Positions 32,358 through 40,873 of a stretch of DNA of 50,870 bases are shown here, piece after piece. Source of the stretch: Planctomycetota bacterium (GTDB taxonomy: Bacteria > Planctomycetota > PLA2); assembly GCA_027297745.1 (NCBI GenBank), contig JAPUHK010000196.1, positions 1 through 50,870 on the forward strand, written 5' to 3'. The notes below the pieces were generated by a model. The model searched no databases. It had not been told where the DNA came from and saw only the letters and a list, made by a program, of their open reading frames with translations. The first letter of the stretch is position 1, and every line of letters begins with the position of its first letter. Made by a program: the position numbers and the translations under genes.

Positions 32358-33649
32358 AGCTCAGGGTCAATGGACAGGTCCTGACCTCGATCCACTCCGA
32401 CCGTTTCGTGCGCGAGGAGGGCGATCGTTTCGTCAAGGTGTTCACCCGCCGGCGCGACCGCGACGCGGAGGTGGAACGGCTGCGCTGGTTGCGGGAAGCC
32501 GGCATCGGTGTCCCCGACGAGCTTCCGGGCGGCCCGCGCGAGATCGTGACCGCGCGCCTCCCGGGGACGCCGCTGGACACGGTGATCCGCGAGCGCTGGC
32601 GCGACATGAGCCACGGGGATCGCAACGCGCTGATGCGGCGCGTGGCGGACCTGTGCCGCATGTTCGCGGCGGCCGGCCTGGATTGGCCCGACCTCGTCAC
32701 CTACCACATCTTCGTCGCCCGGGAGCAGCTGTACGTGCTCGACCCGGCGCGCCTGCGGCGCGGCAAGCTCGAGCTGTCCGCGCTCTTCTGGTCGGCGGAG
32801 GAGCCTACGGTCAGCCGCACGGAGCGGTTGCGCTTCTGGCGTTACTACACCGGCGACCCGTCGGTCCGTCCCCCGTCCCCGCGCGCCATCGGCAGCCGCG
32901 GCCGCTTCCGGCCCTACCGCTGGGTCCTGCAGCGCGGGCAGCGCATCATGATCCCCGCCTGGTCCTCCGAGTTCGTGACCGCGATCGACCTGCCCTTCGG
33001 CTCGCCGGAGGAGATGCTGCAAAGCCCCGATCTGTTCGAGTTGCGGCGCATCCACGGCCGCATCAACGCGTACCTGCCGGGCTTCAAGGTCTACATCAAG
33101 GTCACGCCGGACGAGGCGGAAGCGAAGGCGGAGTGGAGCAACCACCGCAAGCTGCTCGCTTCCGGGTTCCGGGTGCCGCACCCGGCGGCAGGGGGCGTGC
33201 TGCAGGACGGCCGGGGCCTGTTCGCTTCGGTGGCGCTGCCCGAACAAGCGGACGCGTTGTCGGAGTGTCTGCACGATCTGGATATGCGCCGCGCGATGCT
33301 GGCGGTGGCCGACTACGCGCGCCGGCTGCACGCCGGCGGCCTGGTGCACAAAGACCTCTACCTGTGCCACTTCTTCGGGGCGCCGGACACGGACCAGCTC
33401 GCGCTGATCGATCTGGCCCGGGTCCACGCCACGCGCTCGTGGCGCCTGCGCGTGAAGGACCTGGCCGCCATCGTCATGAGCGCGCGCGAGATGGGCGTTT
33501 CGTGGACCCTGCTCTACCGCTGCCTGCGGCGCTACGGGGGGGGCCGCGCGCTGGCGCGCATCGTCGTGCCGAAGGCCCGCCGCATGGCGCGCCACGTTCC
33601 CCTCAACATCCGTCAGGGCGTGGAAACGCTGAAGCCCCCGTGCACGTAG
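32354..33649 (+). CDS. Double-domain LPS core kinase (WaaP/RfaP-like)
   Basis: The 431-residue protein contains two lipopolysaccharide-kinase lobes. The first (about 10-180) has [31 protein letters not shown] and [12 protein letters not shown]. The second (about 225-425) has [30 protein letters not shown] and [10 protein letters not shown], close to WaaP's HRDCYLCHFL and VIDLHR. Both keep an apparent ATP-binding lysine, catalytic Asp and metal Asp. WaaP phosphorylates inner-core heptose and stabilises the outer membrane. It overlaps its neighbours by 4 and 10 bases. Confidence 0.87.
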   Translation: MKLRVNGQVLTSIHSDRFVREEGDRFVKVFTRRRDRDAEVERLRWLREAGIGVPDELPGGPREIVTARLPGTPLDTVIRERWRDMSHGDRNALMRRVADLCRMFAAAGLDWPDLVTYHIFVAREQLYVLDPARLRRGKLELSALFWSAEEPTVSRTERLRFWRYYTGDPSVRPPSPRAIGSRGRFRPYRWVLQRGQRIMIPAWSSEFVTAIDLPFGSPEEMLQSPDLFELRRIHGRINAYLPGFKVYIKVTPDEAEAKAEWSNHRKLLASGFRVPHPAAGGVLQDGRGLFASVALPEQADALSECLHDLDMRRAMLAVADYARRLHAGGLVHKDLYLCHFFGAPDTDQLALIDLARVHATRSWRLRVKDLAAIVMSAREMGVSWTLLYRCLRRYGGGRALARIVVPKARRMARHVPLNIRQGVETLKPPCT

Positions 33650-34734
33650 GGTTGATCCTGGAACATTCGAGCCCGCGCCGCGGGGGGGCGGAGCGCTACG
33701 CGGTGGCGCTGGCACAACGCCTGCGTGTGCACGGACACAAGCTGAGCGCCATGAGCCGCACGGGTCCGGCCCAGCAACCGGTGCCGCGCAGTATCTCCCG
33801 CTCCGCGCGCCCGGGGTACTACCAACGCACGTTCCTTCCCAAGCTGCGCGACGCGGGCGCTGAGGTCGTGCTCACGTTTCAGCCGGTGCCCGAGTGCGAT
33901 TTCTACCAGCCGCATGCGGGCATCCGGGCCGACGCCGTTCCGCCGCGCCTGGAGACGGTCTCATGGCGCCGCCGGTTCGTGCACCGCTGGGAACCGGTGC
34001 GCCGCTGGCGTTACGCCCGGCTGCGCCGTTGGGAGGCGCGCGCGGTGCGTCCTCCTACGCGCGTGCTGGCGCTATCCCCGCGGGTCGTCGAGGGACTCCG
34101 CCGGCACCATCCCCAGGCCGCCCCGGCCGTGCTGCTGCGCTCCGGCGTGGACCTGGAGCGGTTTGCTCCCGCGCGGACCGGGGAGCGCGAAGAGGTGCGC
34201 GAGGCCTTGGGCATCGCGTCGGGGCCGCTGCTGCTGTTCGTCGCGCACGATTTCGCGCTGAAGGGACTGCGCACGGCGATCGGCGCTCTGCCGCACCTGC
34301 CGGGCATGCGGCTGGTCGTGGTGGGCGACGGCCGGGGCCGGCGCTACCGCCGCCTGGCGAAGGAGCTGCGCGTCGACGACCGCGTGCGCTGGCTCGGCTA
34401 TGTGGAGGACCTCGCCCGCTTGTATCGCAGCGCGGACTTGCTCGTTCATCCGACGCACTACGACACCGCCTCGCTGGTGGTGCTCGAGGCGCTGGCTTCC
34501 GGCACCCCGCCCATCACGACGGTGCGCGATGGCAATGCGGACCTCGCGCAGGCGGGAGGCGGCGCGGCCCTGTCGCGGCCCGGAGACCCCGCGCTGCTGT
34601 GCGAAGCCGTCCTGACGCTCTTGGCGACGTCACGCTCGGAGGCGGCCGACCGTGCGCGCGCCGGGGCGGAGGAGTATCCCCTGGCAAAGATGCTCGACCG
34701 TGTCGTGGAGACCTTGACGGGCTCGGGAGGCTGA
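33640..34734 (+). CDS. Family 4 glycosyltransferase, LPS core (WaaG-like)
   Basis: The 364-residue protein has [22 protein letters not shown] near the start, the second-domain opening LLLFVAHDFALKGLRTAI, VVVGDGRGRRYRRLAKEL and VRWLGYVEDLARLYRSADLLVHPTHYDTASLVVLEALASGTPPITT, the GT-B layout and ExxxxxxxE motif of GT4 enzymes such as WaaG. It probably adds glucose or another hexose to the core heptose. The start GTG lies 10 bases inside the kinase gene, and the order kinase-glucosyltransferase-heptosyltransferase is that of waa loci. Confidence 0.9.
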   Translation: MHVGLILEHSSPRRGGAERYAVALAQRLRVHGHKLSAMSRTGPAQQPVPRSISRSARPGYYQRTFLPKLRDAGAEVVLTFQPVPECDFYQPHAGIRADAVPPRLETVSWRRRFVHRWEPVRRWRYARLRRWEARAVRPPTRVLALSPRVVEGLRRHHPQAAPAVLLRSGVDLERFAPARTGEREEVREALGIASGPLLLFVAHDFALKGLRTAIGALPHLPGMRLVVVGDGRGRRYRRLAKELRVDDRVRWLGYVEDLARLYRSADLLVHPTHYDTASLVVLEALASGTPPITTVRDGNADLAQAGGGAALSRPGDPALLCEAVLTLLATSRSEAADRARAGAEEYPLAKMLDRVVETLTGSGG

Positions 34735-34788
34735 CGGCCCGGCGGCTGGCGAAACTGGCACACGCGGTATGCTTGCCGGACGACCCCC

Positions 34789-35853
34789 ATGTGGCCCTTC
34801 GGCGATCCGCACGCTAGTGAACGTGAGTTCGAGCGCATCGCTGTGCGCGTACCGAACCCGCTCGGCGATCAGATCCTCGCCACGACGGCGTTGCAAGCCA
34901 TCCGCGAGCGGTACGCGGTCGCGCACATCACCGGCTACGGACCCCAGTCGGCGGCTGACCTCTACGACGGGGGGGCGTGGTTCGACGAGTTCTTGACCGT
35001 CGACCGCAAGGGCGGTTCGTGGGCCGGCGCGAAGCAGTTGCGGCAGCGCAACTTCGACGCCTGCATCCTCCTGACCGGATCGTTTCGTACCGCCGTCGTT
35101 CCCTGGCTCGCGCGCATCCCGCATCGCTACGGGTACCGTTGGAGCGGCCGCACCCCGTTGCTCACGGGGCACTGGCGCCGCCCACGCCCCGGCGGGAAGA
35201 AGGCGCCGTATCCGACCAAGACTTACTTCCTCGATCTCGTGGCGAAGCTGGGCGCCAAGGGAGGCGGCCGCGTGGACCTGCCGCTGAGCGCCGTAGCCGA
35301 GCGGCTTTCGGAAGAGTGGCTGGCCCGGCAGGGGATCGCGCCGGACGAGACTGTGGTCGGCCTGTGCGTGGGTGCCAGTTTCGGCCCGAGCAAGCTGTGG
35401 CCGGCGGAGTCCTTCGCGCGCGTGGCCGAACACCTCGTGCACAAGCGCGGCGCGCGCGTGATCGTCTTTTGCGCGCCGGGAGAGGAGGCCATCGGTGCGG
35501 CGGTGCGCACACACGCCGACTGCGAGCTGATCGACACCGGTCTCGACCCGTTGCGCGTCCGCGTGCTGAAGGGCGTCATCCGGCGCTGCAAGCTGTTGCT
35601 CACGAACGATACGGGGCCGCGCCACATCGCCGCGGCTTACGGCATCCCCATCGTCTGCCTGATGGGCTCCACCGACCCCACGTACACGGACACCGACGTC
35701 GACAACACCATCGTGCTCAGGCGCGAGGACGTGGAGTGCTCACCCTGCCACAAGAAGGTCTGTCCCATCGACCACCGCTGTATGACCTGGATCAAGCCGC
35801 CCACGGCGATCGAAGCGGTGGATACCCTGCTCGACCGTCCCTCGGATTCGTAG
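34789..35853 (+). CDS. waaF: ADP-heptose:LPS heptosyltransferase (GT9)
   Basis: The 354-residue protein has IAVRVPNPLGDQILATTALQAI (family acceptor-side motif), FDACILLTGSFRTAVVPWLAR, GLCVGASFGPSKLWPAESFARVAEHL, the ADP-heptose site LLLTNDTGPRHIAAAYGIPIVCLMGSTDP and a Cys-containing CSPCHKKVCPIDHRCM tail typical of WaaF. WaaF adds the second heptose to the LPS inner core. It could also be WaaC or a related GT9. A TATGCT box lies 15 bases before the ATG, so it may have its own promoter despite the 54-base gap. Confidence 0.92.
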   Translation: MWPFGDPHASEREFERIAVRVPNPLGDQILATTALQAIRERYAVAHITGYGPQSAADLYDGGAWFDEFLTVDRKGGSWAGAKQLRQRNFDACILLTGSFRTAVVPWLARIPHRYGYRWSGRTPLLTGHWRRPRPGGKKAPYPTKTYFLDLVAKLGAKGGGRVDLPLSAVAERLSEEWLARQGIAPDETVVGLCVGASFGPSKLWPAESFARVAEHLVHKRGARVIVFCAPGEEAIGAAVRTHADCELIDTGLDPLRVRVLKGVIRRCKLLLTNDTGPRHIAAAYGIPIVCLMGSTDPTYTDTDVDNTIVLRREDVECSPCHKKVCPIDHRCMTWIKPPTAIEAVDTLLDRPSDS

Positions 35854-35884
35854 GCGCGCGGCTGCCGGAAGTGCGCGGGGGAAG

Positions 35885-35925
35885 GGGATAGAGGTAGGGG
35901 TAGAGGTAAGGGTAGGGGTAGAGGA
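35885..35925 (+). repeat. GGTAGAGGTA / GGGG simple-sequence tract
   Basis: Imperfect repeats of TAGAGGTAGGGG run over about 40 bases. Bases 35899-35918 are identical to the reverse complement of 39342-39361. Four or more G runs on one strand could form a G-quadruplex. It lies 30-70 bases after the heptosyltransferase stop. Confidence 0.75.
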
Positions 35926-36046
35926 ACCCCGGCGCCGGGCGTGGCGGACGCCGAGGCGCGTATACCCTTTCCGGTACGGTTACAATCCCGCGGTTCGGCC
36001 GCAACAGGTCTGACGACCTGCCGGTCCCAAGCCCGAGGAGTCTTTC

Positions 36047-36670
36047 ATGCTCAAGAAAACGGTCGCCGTTCTTGTCCTGCTGAGCCTTGTCGCGTGGGCG
36101 CAGGGCAACAACGCCGCCGCGCCGCGCATCCTGATCGTCCACATGCAGCACGTGGTCGAGAACTGCGAGGAGGCGAAGGACGCGATTGCGGAGATACGGA
36201 CGGAGAGGAACGCGAGGCAGAAGGACTTCGACGGCCGCATCCATGTGCTGCGCAAGAAGATGGAAGGGCTCAAGAAGAAGAAGCTGAGCGAGCGCGACCC
36301 CGACTTCCTGAAGCAGGTGTACGAGGTCGAGTTCCAGCTCGCCAAGCTGCAGGCCGAGGCCAGCCAGGAGGCCATCAGGCTCAGCGACCAGATGGCGCGC
36401 AAGCTGGCCGGCATCCTGAAGGACGCCAAGTCGGCAGCCGAGCAGGTCATGACGCAGAAGGACGCCGACTACGTGCTCGTCTCGCGCGTCGGGCCGATCA
36501 CGCTCGAGAGCGAGAAGGACCTCACGGCCGAGTACGTCGGCCGCCGCGTGCTGGCCTGGAAGGACCCGGCCGCCAACATCACGAAGGACGTCGTCGACCT
36601 CATGAACGACTGGTACAAGAAACGCCGGCCGCCGGACACGCAGCCCGAGAAGGACGCCGACGGGGGCTAG
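36047..36670 (+). CDS. OmpH/Skp-family periplasmic chaperone-like protein
   Basis: The 207-residue protein has a signal peptide (MLKKTVAVLVLLSLVAWA) and IVHMQHVVENCEEAKDAI followed by a long charged coiled-coil region, KDFDGRIHVLRKKMEGLKKKK through about residue 140, then a C-terminal strand GPITLESEKDLTAEYV. This is the Skp layout, though the last 50 residues exceed the classical protein. Skp holds outer-membrane proteins in the periplasm. AGGAG lies 6 bases before ATG; a TACAAT box at 35981-35986 may be the promoter. A MoxR gene follows after 7 bases. Confidence 0.82.
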   Translation: MLKKTVAVLVLLSLVAWAQGNNAAAPRILIVHMQHVVENCEEAKDAIAEIRTERNARQKDFDGRIHVLRKKMEGLKKKKLSERDPDFLKQVYEVEFQLAKLQAEASQEAIRLSDQMARKLAGILKDAKSAAEQVMTQKDADYVLVSRVGPITLESEKDLTAEYVGRRVLAWKDPAANITKDVVDLMNDWYKKRRPPDTQPEKDADGG

Positions 36671-36677
36671 GCGCGCC

Positions 36678-37664
36678 TTGAGTCGCTGGGAGGAGGCCGC
36701 AACGCGCGTCCGGCAGGCGCTCGGCGAGCGCGTGATCGGGATGGAGGAGGTGATCGAGAAGGTCCTGCTCTGCATCCTGACCGGCAACCACGCGCTGCTC
36801 GTAGGCGTCCCGGGGGTGGCCAAGACTCTGCTCGTCTCCTCCCTCGCGGAGCTGTTGGACCTCAGCTTCGCGCGCATCCAGTTCACGCCGGACCTGATGC
36901 CCTCCGACATCACCGGCGCCGAGGTGCTCGTTGCGGACGCCGGGGGCGGCGGCCGCCACTTCCGTTTCCTCCCCGGGCCGGTCTTCGCCAACCTGATCCT
37001 CGCCGACGAGATCAACCGCACGCCGCCGAAGACGCAGTCCGCGCTGATGGAGGCCATGGAGGAGCGGCAGGTCACGTCGGTGGGGCACCGCCACGCGTTG
37101 CCGGAGCCGTTCTTCGTGCTGGCGACGCAGAATCCGATCGACATGGAGGGCACGTATCCGCTGCCCGCCGCGCAGCTGGACCGCTTCATGTTCCGCATCC
37201 GCGTGGAGTATCCCGATGCCGAGACGGAGCGGCTGCTGGCGCGCCGCGTGTCACGCCCCGACGCTCAACCTCTGACCCCCGTGCTCGGCAAGGACGAGCT
37301 GGCGGCCTTCCGTGCTGAGGCCGCCGCCGTCGAGGCGACGCCGGCCCTGCAGCGGAAGATCGTCTCCTTCGTGCGCCGCACGCGGCCGGAGGAGGAGGGC
37401 GCGCCCGAGTTCATTCGCGAGTGGATCGCCTTCGGGGCCAGCCCGCGTGCCGCGCGCGCCCTGATCGAAGGCGCACGCGCACGGGCGCTCCTGCACGGCC
37501 GCCGGCACGTGCAGGAGGAGGACGTAGTGGAGCTCATCCCGGACGTCGTGCGCCACCGGCTGGTGCTCAACTATCACGCAACGGCCGAGGGCATCCGCGC
37601 GGTGGACGTCGTGCGGCGTCTGATCGCCCACGAGTTCCACACCTCTCCCGCCCAGCGCGCGTAG
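36678..37664 (+). CDS. MoxR-family AAA+ ATPase
   Basis: The 328-residue protein has IGMEEVIEKVLLCILTGNHALLVGVPGVAKT (Walker A GVPGVAKT), NLILADEINRTPPKTQSALMEAMEE (Walker B and sensor region) and LATQNPIDMEGTYPLPAAQLDRF, diagnostic of MoxR, and a C-terminal lid. MoxR ATPases usually act with DUF58 and von Willebrand factor A proteins in assembling or activating complexes. Here no such partner follows; only a Skp-like gene precedes. The start TTG at 36678 is the best fit; no strong Shine-Dalgarno is present. Confidence 0.92.
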   Translation: MSRWEEAATRVRQALGERVIGMEEVIEKVLLCILTGNHALLVGVPGVAKTLLVSSLAELLDLSFARIQFTPDLMPSDITGAEVLVADAGGGGRHFRFLPGPVFANLILADEINRTPPKTQSALMEAMEERQVTSVGHRHALPEPFFVLATQNPIDMEGTYPLPAAQLDRFMFRIRVEYPDAETERLLARRVSRPDAQPLTPVLGKDELAAFRAEAAAVEATPALQRKIVSFVRRTRPEEEGAPEFIREWIAFGASPRAARALIEGARARALLHGRRHVQEEDVVELIPDVVRHRLVLNYHATAEGIRAVDVVRRLIAHEFHTSPAQRA

Positions 37665-37685
37665 AAACCGCCAGGACGCCGAGAG
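37665..37685 (+). repeat. Dispersed 21-bp CGCCAAG-type element, copy 2
   Basis: It begins on the base after the MoxR stop codon and ends 4 bases before the aminotransferase stop codon. It matches the minus strand of 15754-15774 at 19 of 21 bases. Confidence 0.7.
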
Positions 37686-37689
37686 GGTC

Positions 37690-39288
37690 TCAGGAGCTTT
37701 CGACCGCGGCGAGGGTCTCTTCGAAGACCCGGGCGAAGTCGTCGATCTCACGCGCCAGCGTGTCCGCCAGGAACAGCAGGCGCACGCGCGCCTGCTCGCC
37801 GGCGGGGCCGCAGCCGATCAGCTTGAGCCCGCGCCGCCAGCCTTCCTGCAGCACGGCCTCACGCCGGCGCACGGTGACGCCGTGCATCAGGCCGCGTCCC
37901 TCATGGCCGGTGAGCATGCCCGGCAGGCGCTCCGCGATGCGGTCCAGCGCGGCCTGGAGGTAGTCACCCTTCACCGCGCAGTTCTCGGGGTAGCTCAAGC
38001 CGTCGAAGACGGGGTTGCGCTCGTTGGCGACCACGTCGACCACGGCGTGCGCGAAGTTGACGTCGAAGATCTAGCCGCCGCCGAAGGTGTTGGAGTGCCA
38101 CCCGGTGTGCAGATAGCGCGTGAGGTCGGCGCGTCCCAGCGTCGCACCCACCACGGCGCCCTTCGCCAGGACCACTGCGTCCGGGGTCACGCCCAGCTGC
38201 TCGGTCATGAACAGCGTGCCCGTGCGTCCGAACGTCTGCACCTCGTCGCTTACCAGGAGGGCGTCGTGCTTGCGGCAGACCTCCTCACAGGCAGCGAAAA
38301 AGGCGGGCGTCGCGGGAATGTAGCCGCCCTCGCCCTGGAACGGTTCCGACAGAATGCCGGCGAACAGGTCGGCCGGGATGCGTCCCTGTTGCAGCACGGC
38401 GCGCACGCCGCCCGGCGCGTCGAGGACCTCGGCGATGGGGCGGGGGTCGATCTTGGCCGCCACGTCCTCGGCCGCGGCGTTGAACGCGATGTGCTGCACG
38501 CCTCCCGACTTGGGATAGCCCAGGTGGTGGGCGGCTCTGGAGCGCGTCCCGTGCAGCGCGCCGAGCGTCCTGCCGTGGAACGAGCCTTCCATGGCCACGA
38601 CCACGAAGGGATAGTCGCTGAAGACCGGAGCGTCGCCGTCGTTCGCGAAGTAACCCACTTCCGCGGCGCCCAGCTCCTTCTGCACGCGGCGCAGCACGTC
38701 CATGCCGTGCAGCTCGATGAACTTCTTGTACTTGACCACCCAGCAGAGCTTGAGCGCGGCCTCGACTGCCTCGGCGCCGGAGTTGCTGAAAAAGGTCTTG
38801 TAGCCCCCCGCGCTGGGCCAGCGCGAAGCGGCAAGGCCGTCCAGGAGCGCCGCCAGCTCCGCCGGACCGGTCACGCCCTCGATCCCGTCCGCGACGCGCA
38901 AGTAGTCGTCGGTGTTGATCTCGCGGCGGAAGAGCAGGCCGTGCCGCTCCAGCGCGCCTGCCACGCGGTGCAGCGCAGGGTGGTTCTCGTCGATCAGCTT
39001 CTGCGCCACGCCCAGATACAGGTCCATGTAGACGCCCGAAGGGCAACCCACGTACGGTCCGGCTACCGGCCATCCGAGCTCGAGCACGGGGCTGCGCGGG
39101 TCAAGCGTGTTCGGGAAGATGGCCGCAGCGTGCGACTTGCGGATCTCCTCCATCTCGGGGCGCTCCATCGGGCCCGTGAGCTCGACGCGCGCCGTGGCGC
39201 GGTTCAGCGTCATGCCGCGCAGCGTGATGTCCGGAAAGTGCAGGCGCTCTGTTTCCGCCTTGAAGTCGTAGCCGGTGGCTGTGCTCAT
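37690..39288 (-). pseudogene. Class III PLP aminotransferase interrupted by an in-frame TAG
   Basis: The reading frame codes for about 531 residues but contains TAG at 38071-38073 (codon 406). Before it lie the class III features: FFSNSGAEAVEAALK, MEGSFHGRTLGAL, LLVSDEVQTFGRTG with the PLP aspartate (Asp348), and VVLAKGAVVG with the PLP lysine (Lys376), ending HSNTFGGG. After the TAG the same frame goes on, IFDVNFAHAVVDVVANERNPV and RGLMHGVTVRR, the normal C-terminal domain. The relatives use lysine, ornithine or GABA. The frame is otherwise intact, so the lesion is recent, or a sequencing error, or read through. Start ATG with a TATCAT box 6 bases upstream. Confidence 0.85.
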
Positions 39289-39294
39289 ACCCAC

Positions 39295-39300
39295 ATGATA
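39295..39300 (-). promoter_or_regulatory. -10 box TATCAT, leaderless-type
   Basis: TATCAT on the minus strand ends 6 bases before the ATG at 39288; no Shine-Dalgarno. Confidence 0.4.
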
Positions 39301-39341
39301 TCGGTGGGTCGGAGGGGCGCGGCGTAGGCGGAGGGGTGTCA

Positions 39342-39361
39342 CCCCTACCCTTACCTCTACC
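39342..39361 (-). repeat. GGTAGAGGTA tract, inverted copy
   Basis: It is an exact 20-base reverse-complement match to 35899-35918. A further TAAGGGTAG copy follows at 39390-39398, giving a local inverted repeat with TACCCTTAC. Confidence 0.75.
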
Positions 39362-39406
39362 ACTACACTACCTCTGCTCCTTCTCCTCGTAAGGGTAGCG
39401 GTGGAG

Positions 39407-39427
39407 GGGGCGGGCTGCGCCCGCCCC
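39407..39427 (-). terminator. GC-rich hairpin at the end of pyrI
   Basis: GGGGCGGG and CCCGCCCC form a strong stem directly abutting the pyrI stop codon. No T run follows, so intrinsic termination is uncertain; it could protect the mRNA 3' end. Confidence 0.35.
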
Positions 39428-39882
39428 TACAGGAATTCGAAGAACTCTTCCGCGAAAGAGGTCTCGCAGTACTCGCAACGGACGCTGACAGGGTCGTTGC
39501 CCTCGACCCGGAACAGGCCCGGGACGCGCTCCTCGTGCACGATGCACGAGGGGTTCACGCAACGGATCAGGCCGCGGAACGTGACCGGCAGGGTCAGCTC
39601 CGTCTTCTGCACGACGTCGTACTCGCGAATGATCGAGAGCGTGGCGTCCGGGCTGATCAGCGCGACCTTGGCGGCCTCCTCCTGCGTCAGCTCGTACCCC
39701 TCGATCTTGATCAGGTCTTTGCGCTCGTGGCGCTTGGACGGCAGGTTGACGCCGACCATGATCGTGGTGTCGGGCGGCAGGCGCAACACGCGCAACGCGC
39801 GCAACGCGCTGCGGGCGCGCAAATGGTCGAGCACGGTGCCCTGCGTCAGCGCGCTGACCTTGTAGGTGGGCTGGCGGCTCAC
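39427..39882 (-). CDS. pyrI: Aspartate carbamoyltransferase regulatory subunit
   Basis: The 151-residue protein has YKVSALTQGTVLDHL near the start, IMVGVNLPSKRHERKDLIKIEGYELT (the nucleotide-binding domain) and a zinc domain with four cysteines, CVNPSCI and CEYC. PyrI binds CTP and ATP and controls the catalytic trimers of PyrB. Its GTG overlaps the pyrB stop (GTGA), so both subunits are made together. Confidence 0.95.
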   Translation of the reverse strand: MSRQPTYKVSALTQGTVLDHLRARSALRALRVLRLPPDTTIMVGVNLPSKRHERKDLIKIEGYELTQEEAAKVALISPDATLSIIREYDVVQKTELTLPVTFRGLIRCVNPSCIVHEERVPGLFRVEGNDPVSVRCEYCETSFAEEFFEFL

Positions 39883-40817
39883 GCCGTGTCCTCCCCGGCC
39901 TGCCCGAGCAGCAGCCCGAGAATCGCCTTGCGTACGGCCACGCCGTAGTGCGCCTGGCGGAAGTAGGCCGCGTGGGGATGCGAGTCCACCTCCGGGGGGA
40001 TCTCGTTCACGCGGGGCAGGGGGTGCAGGATGGCCACGCCCGGCTGCGCCTTGTGCAGCATGGTGTTGTCGATGCGGAAGGCGTCCTTGGCCTTCTCGAA
40101 CTCCAGGGGGTCGGTGAAGCGCTCGCGCTGGATGCGCGTGACGTAGATCACGTCCGCGTCCGCGATCACGGGCTCCACCTTCTGCGCCTCGGTGAAGTCG
40201 ACCTCCCGTTCCTGCAGCTCCCGGCGCAGCTCCTTGGGCAGGCGCAGGAACGAGGGTGAGACCAGCGTGAGGCGCGCGTCGAAGTGGCCCAGCGTAGTGA
40301 CCAGCGAGTGGACCGTGCGCCCGTAGCGCAGGTCGCCGACGAAGACGACGTGCAGTCCGTCCAGGCGTTTGCACTCGCGGCGCATCGTGTACAGGTCGAC
40401 GAAGGTCTGCGTGGGATGTTGATGCGCTCCGTCGCCGCAGTTGACCACGGGCACTCCTGCGAACTCCGCCGCCAGGCGCGCCGACCCCTCGCGCGGGTGC
40501 CGGATCAGGATCAGGTCGCCGTAGCCCTCGACCACGCGCACGGTGTCGGCCAGCGTCTCCCCTTTCGCTTGCGAGGAGACGCCGCCCTCTGCGAAGCCGA
40601 TGCAGCAGCCGCCGAGCCTGCCCATCGCGCTCTCGAAGCTGAGGCGCGTGCGTGTGGACGGCTCGAAGAAGAGCGCGGCCGCTACCTTGCCCGCGAGCAA
40701 GGGGCGCGTCTCGGACTCGAAGCGGTCGGCCGCGTCGAGCAAGAACAGGAGCTCCTCCCGCCCAAAATCTCCGACGGAAATGATGTCCCGGCCGACGAAG
40801 TCGCTGTTGCTGACCAC
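39879..40817 (-). CDS. pyrB: Aspartate carbamoyltransferase catalytic subunit
   Basis: PyrB joins carbamoyl phosphate to aspartate, the first step specific to pyrimidine synthesis. FFEPSTRTRLSFESAMGRLGG binds carbamoyl phosphate; GDGAHQHPTQTFVDLYT, GDLRYGRTVHSL, HPLPRVNEI and the terminal YGVAVRKAIL complete the site. The GTG at 40817 gives 312 residues, the usual size, and a TAGGCT box lies 11 bases before it. A TTG at 40856 would add 13 Pro-rich residues. It is divergent from a lipoprotein gene 57 bases away. Confidence 0.96.
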   Translation of the reverse strand: MVSNSDFVGRDIISVGDFGREELLFLLDAADRFESETRPLLAGKVAAALFFEPSTRTRLSFESAMGRLGGCCIGFAEGGVSSQAKGETLADTVRVVEGYGDLILIRHPREGSARLAAEFAGVPVVNCGDGAHQHPTQTFVDLYTMRRECKRLDGLHVVFVGDLRYGRTVHSLVTTLGHFDARLTLVSPSFLRLPKELRRELQEREVDFTEAQKVEPVIADADVIYVTRIQRERFTDPLEFEKAKDAFRIDNTMLHKAQPGVAILHPLPRVNEIPPEVDSHPHAAYFRQAHYGVAVRKAILGLLLGQAGEDTA

Positions 40818-40860
40818 TCGGGGCGACCAGCCTACCGGCGGGCGCGGCGGCGTCAAATGC

Positions 40861-40866
40861 TATAGT
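40861..40866 (+). promoter_or_regulatory. -10 box TATAGT, leaderless-type
   Basis: TATAGT ends 7 bases before the ATG at 40874 and there is no Shine-Dalgarno. Confidence 0.5.
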
Positions 40867-40873
40867 CGCCCGG

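Noticed and set aside
38071-38073. TAG as pyrrolysine or genome-wide recoded codon
   Set aside because: Many genes in the window use TAG as their only stop, and the enzyme family has no pyrrolysine members known to me.
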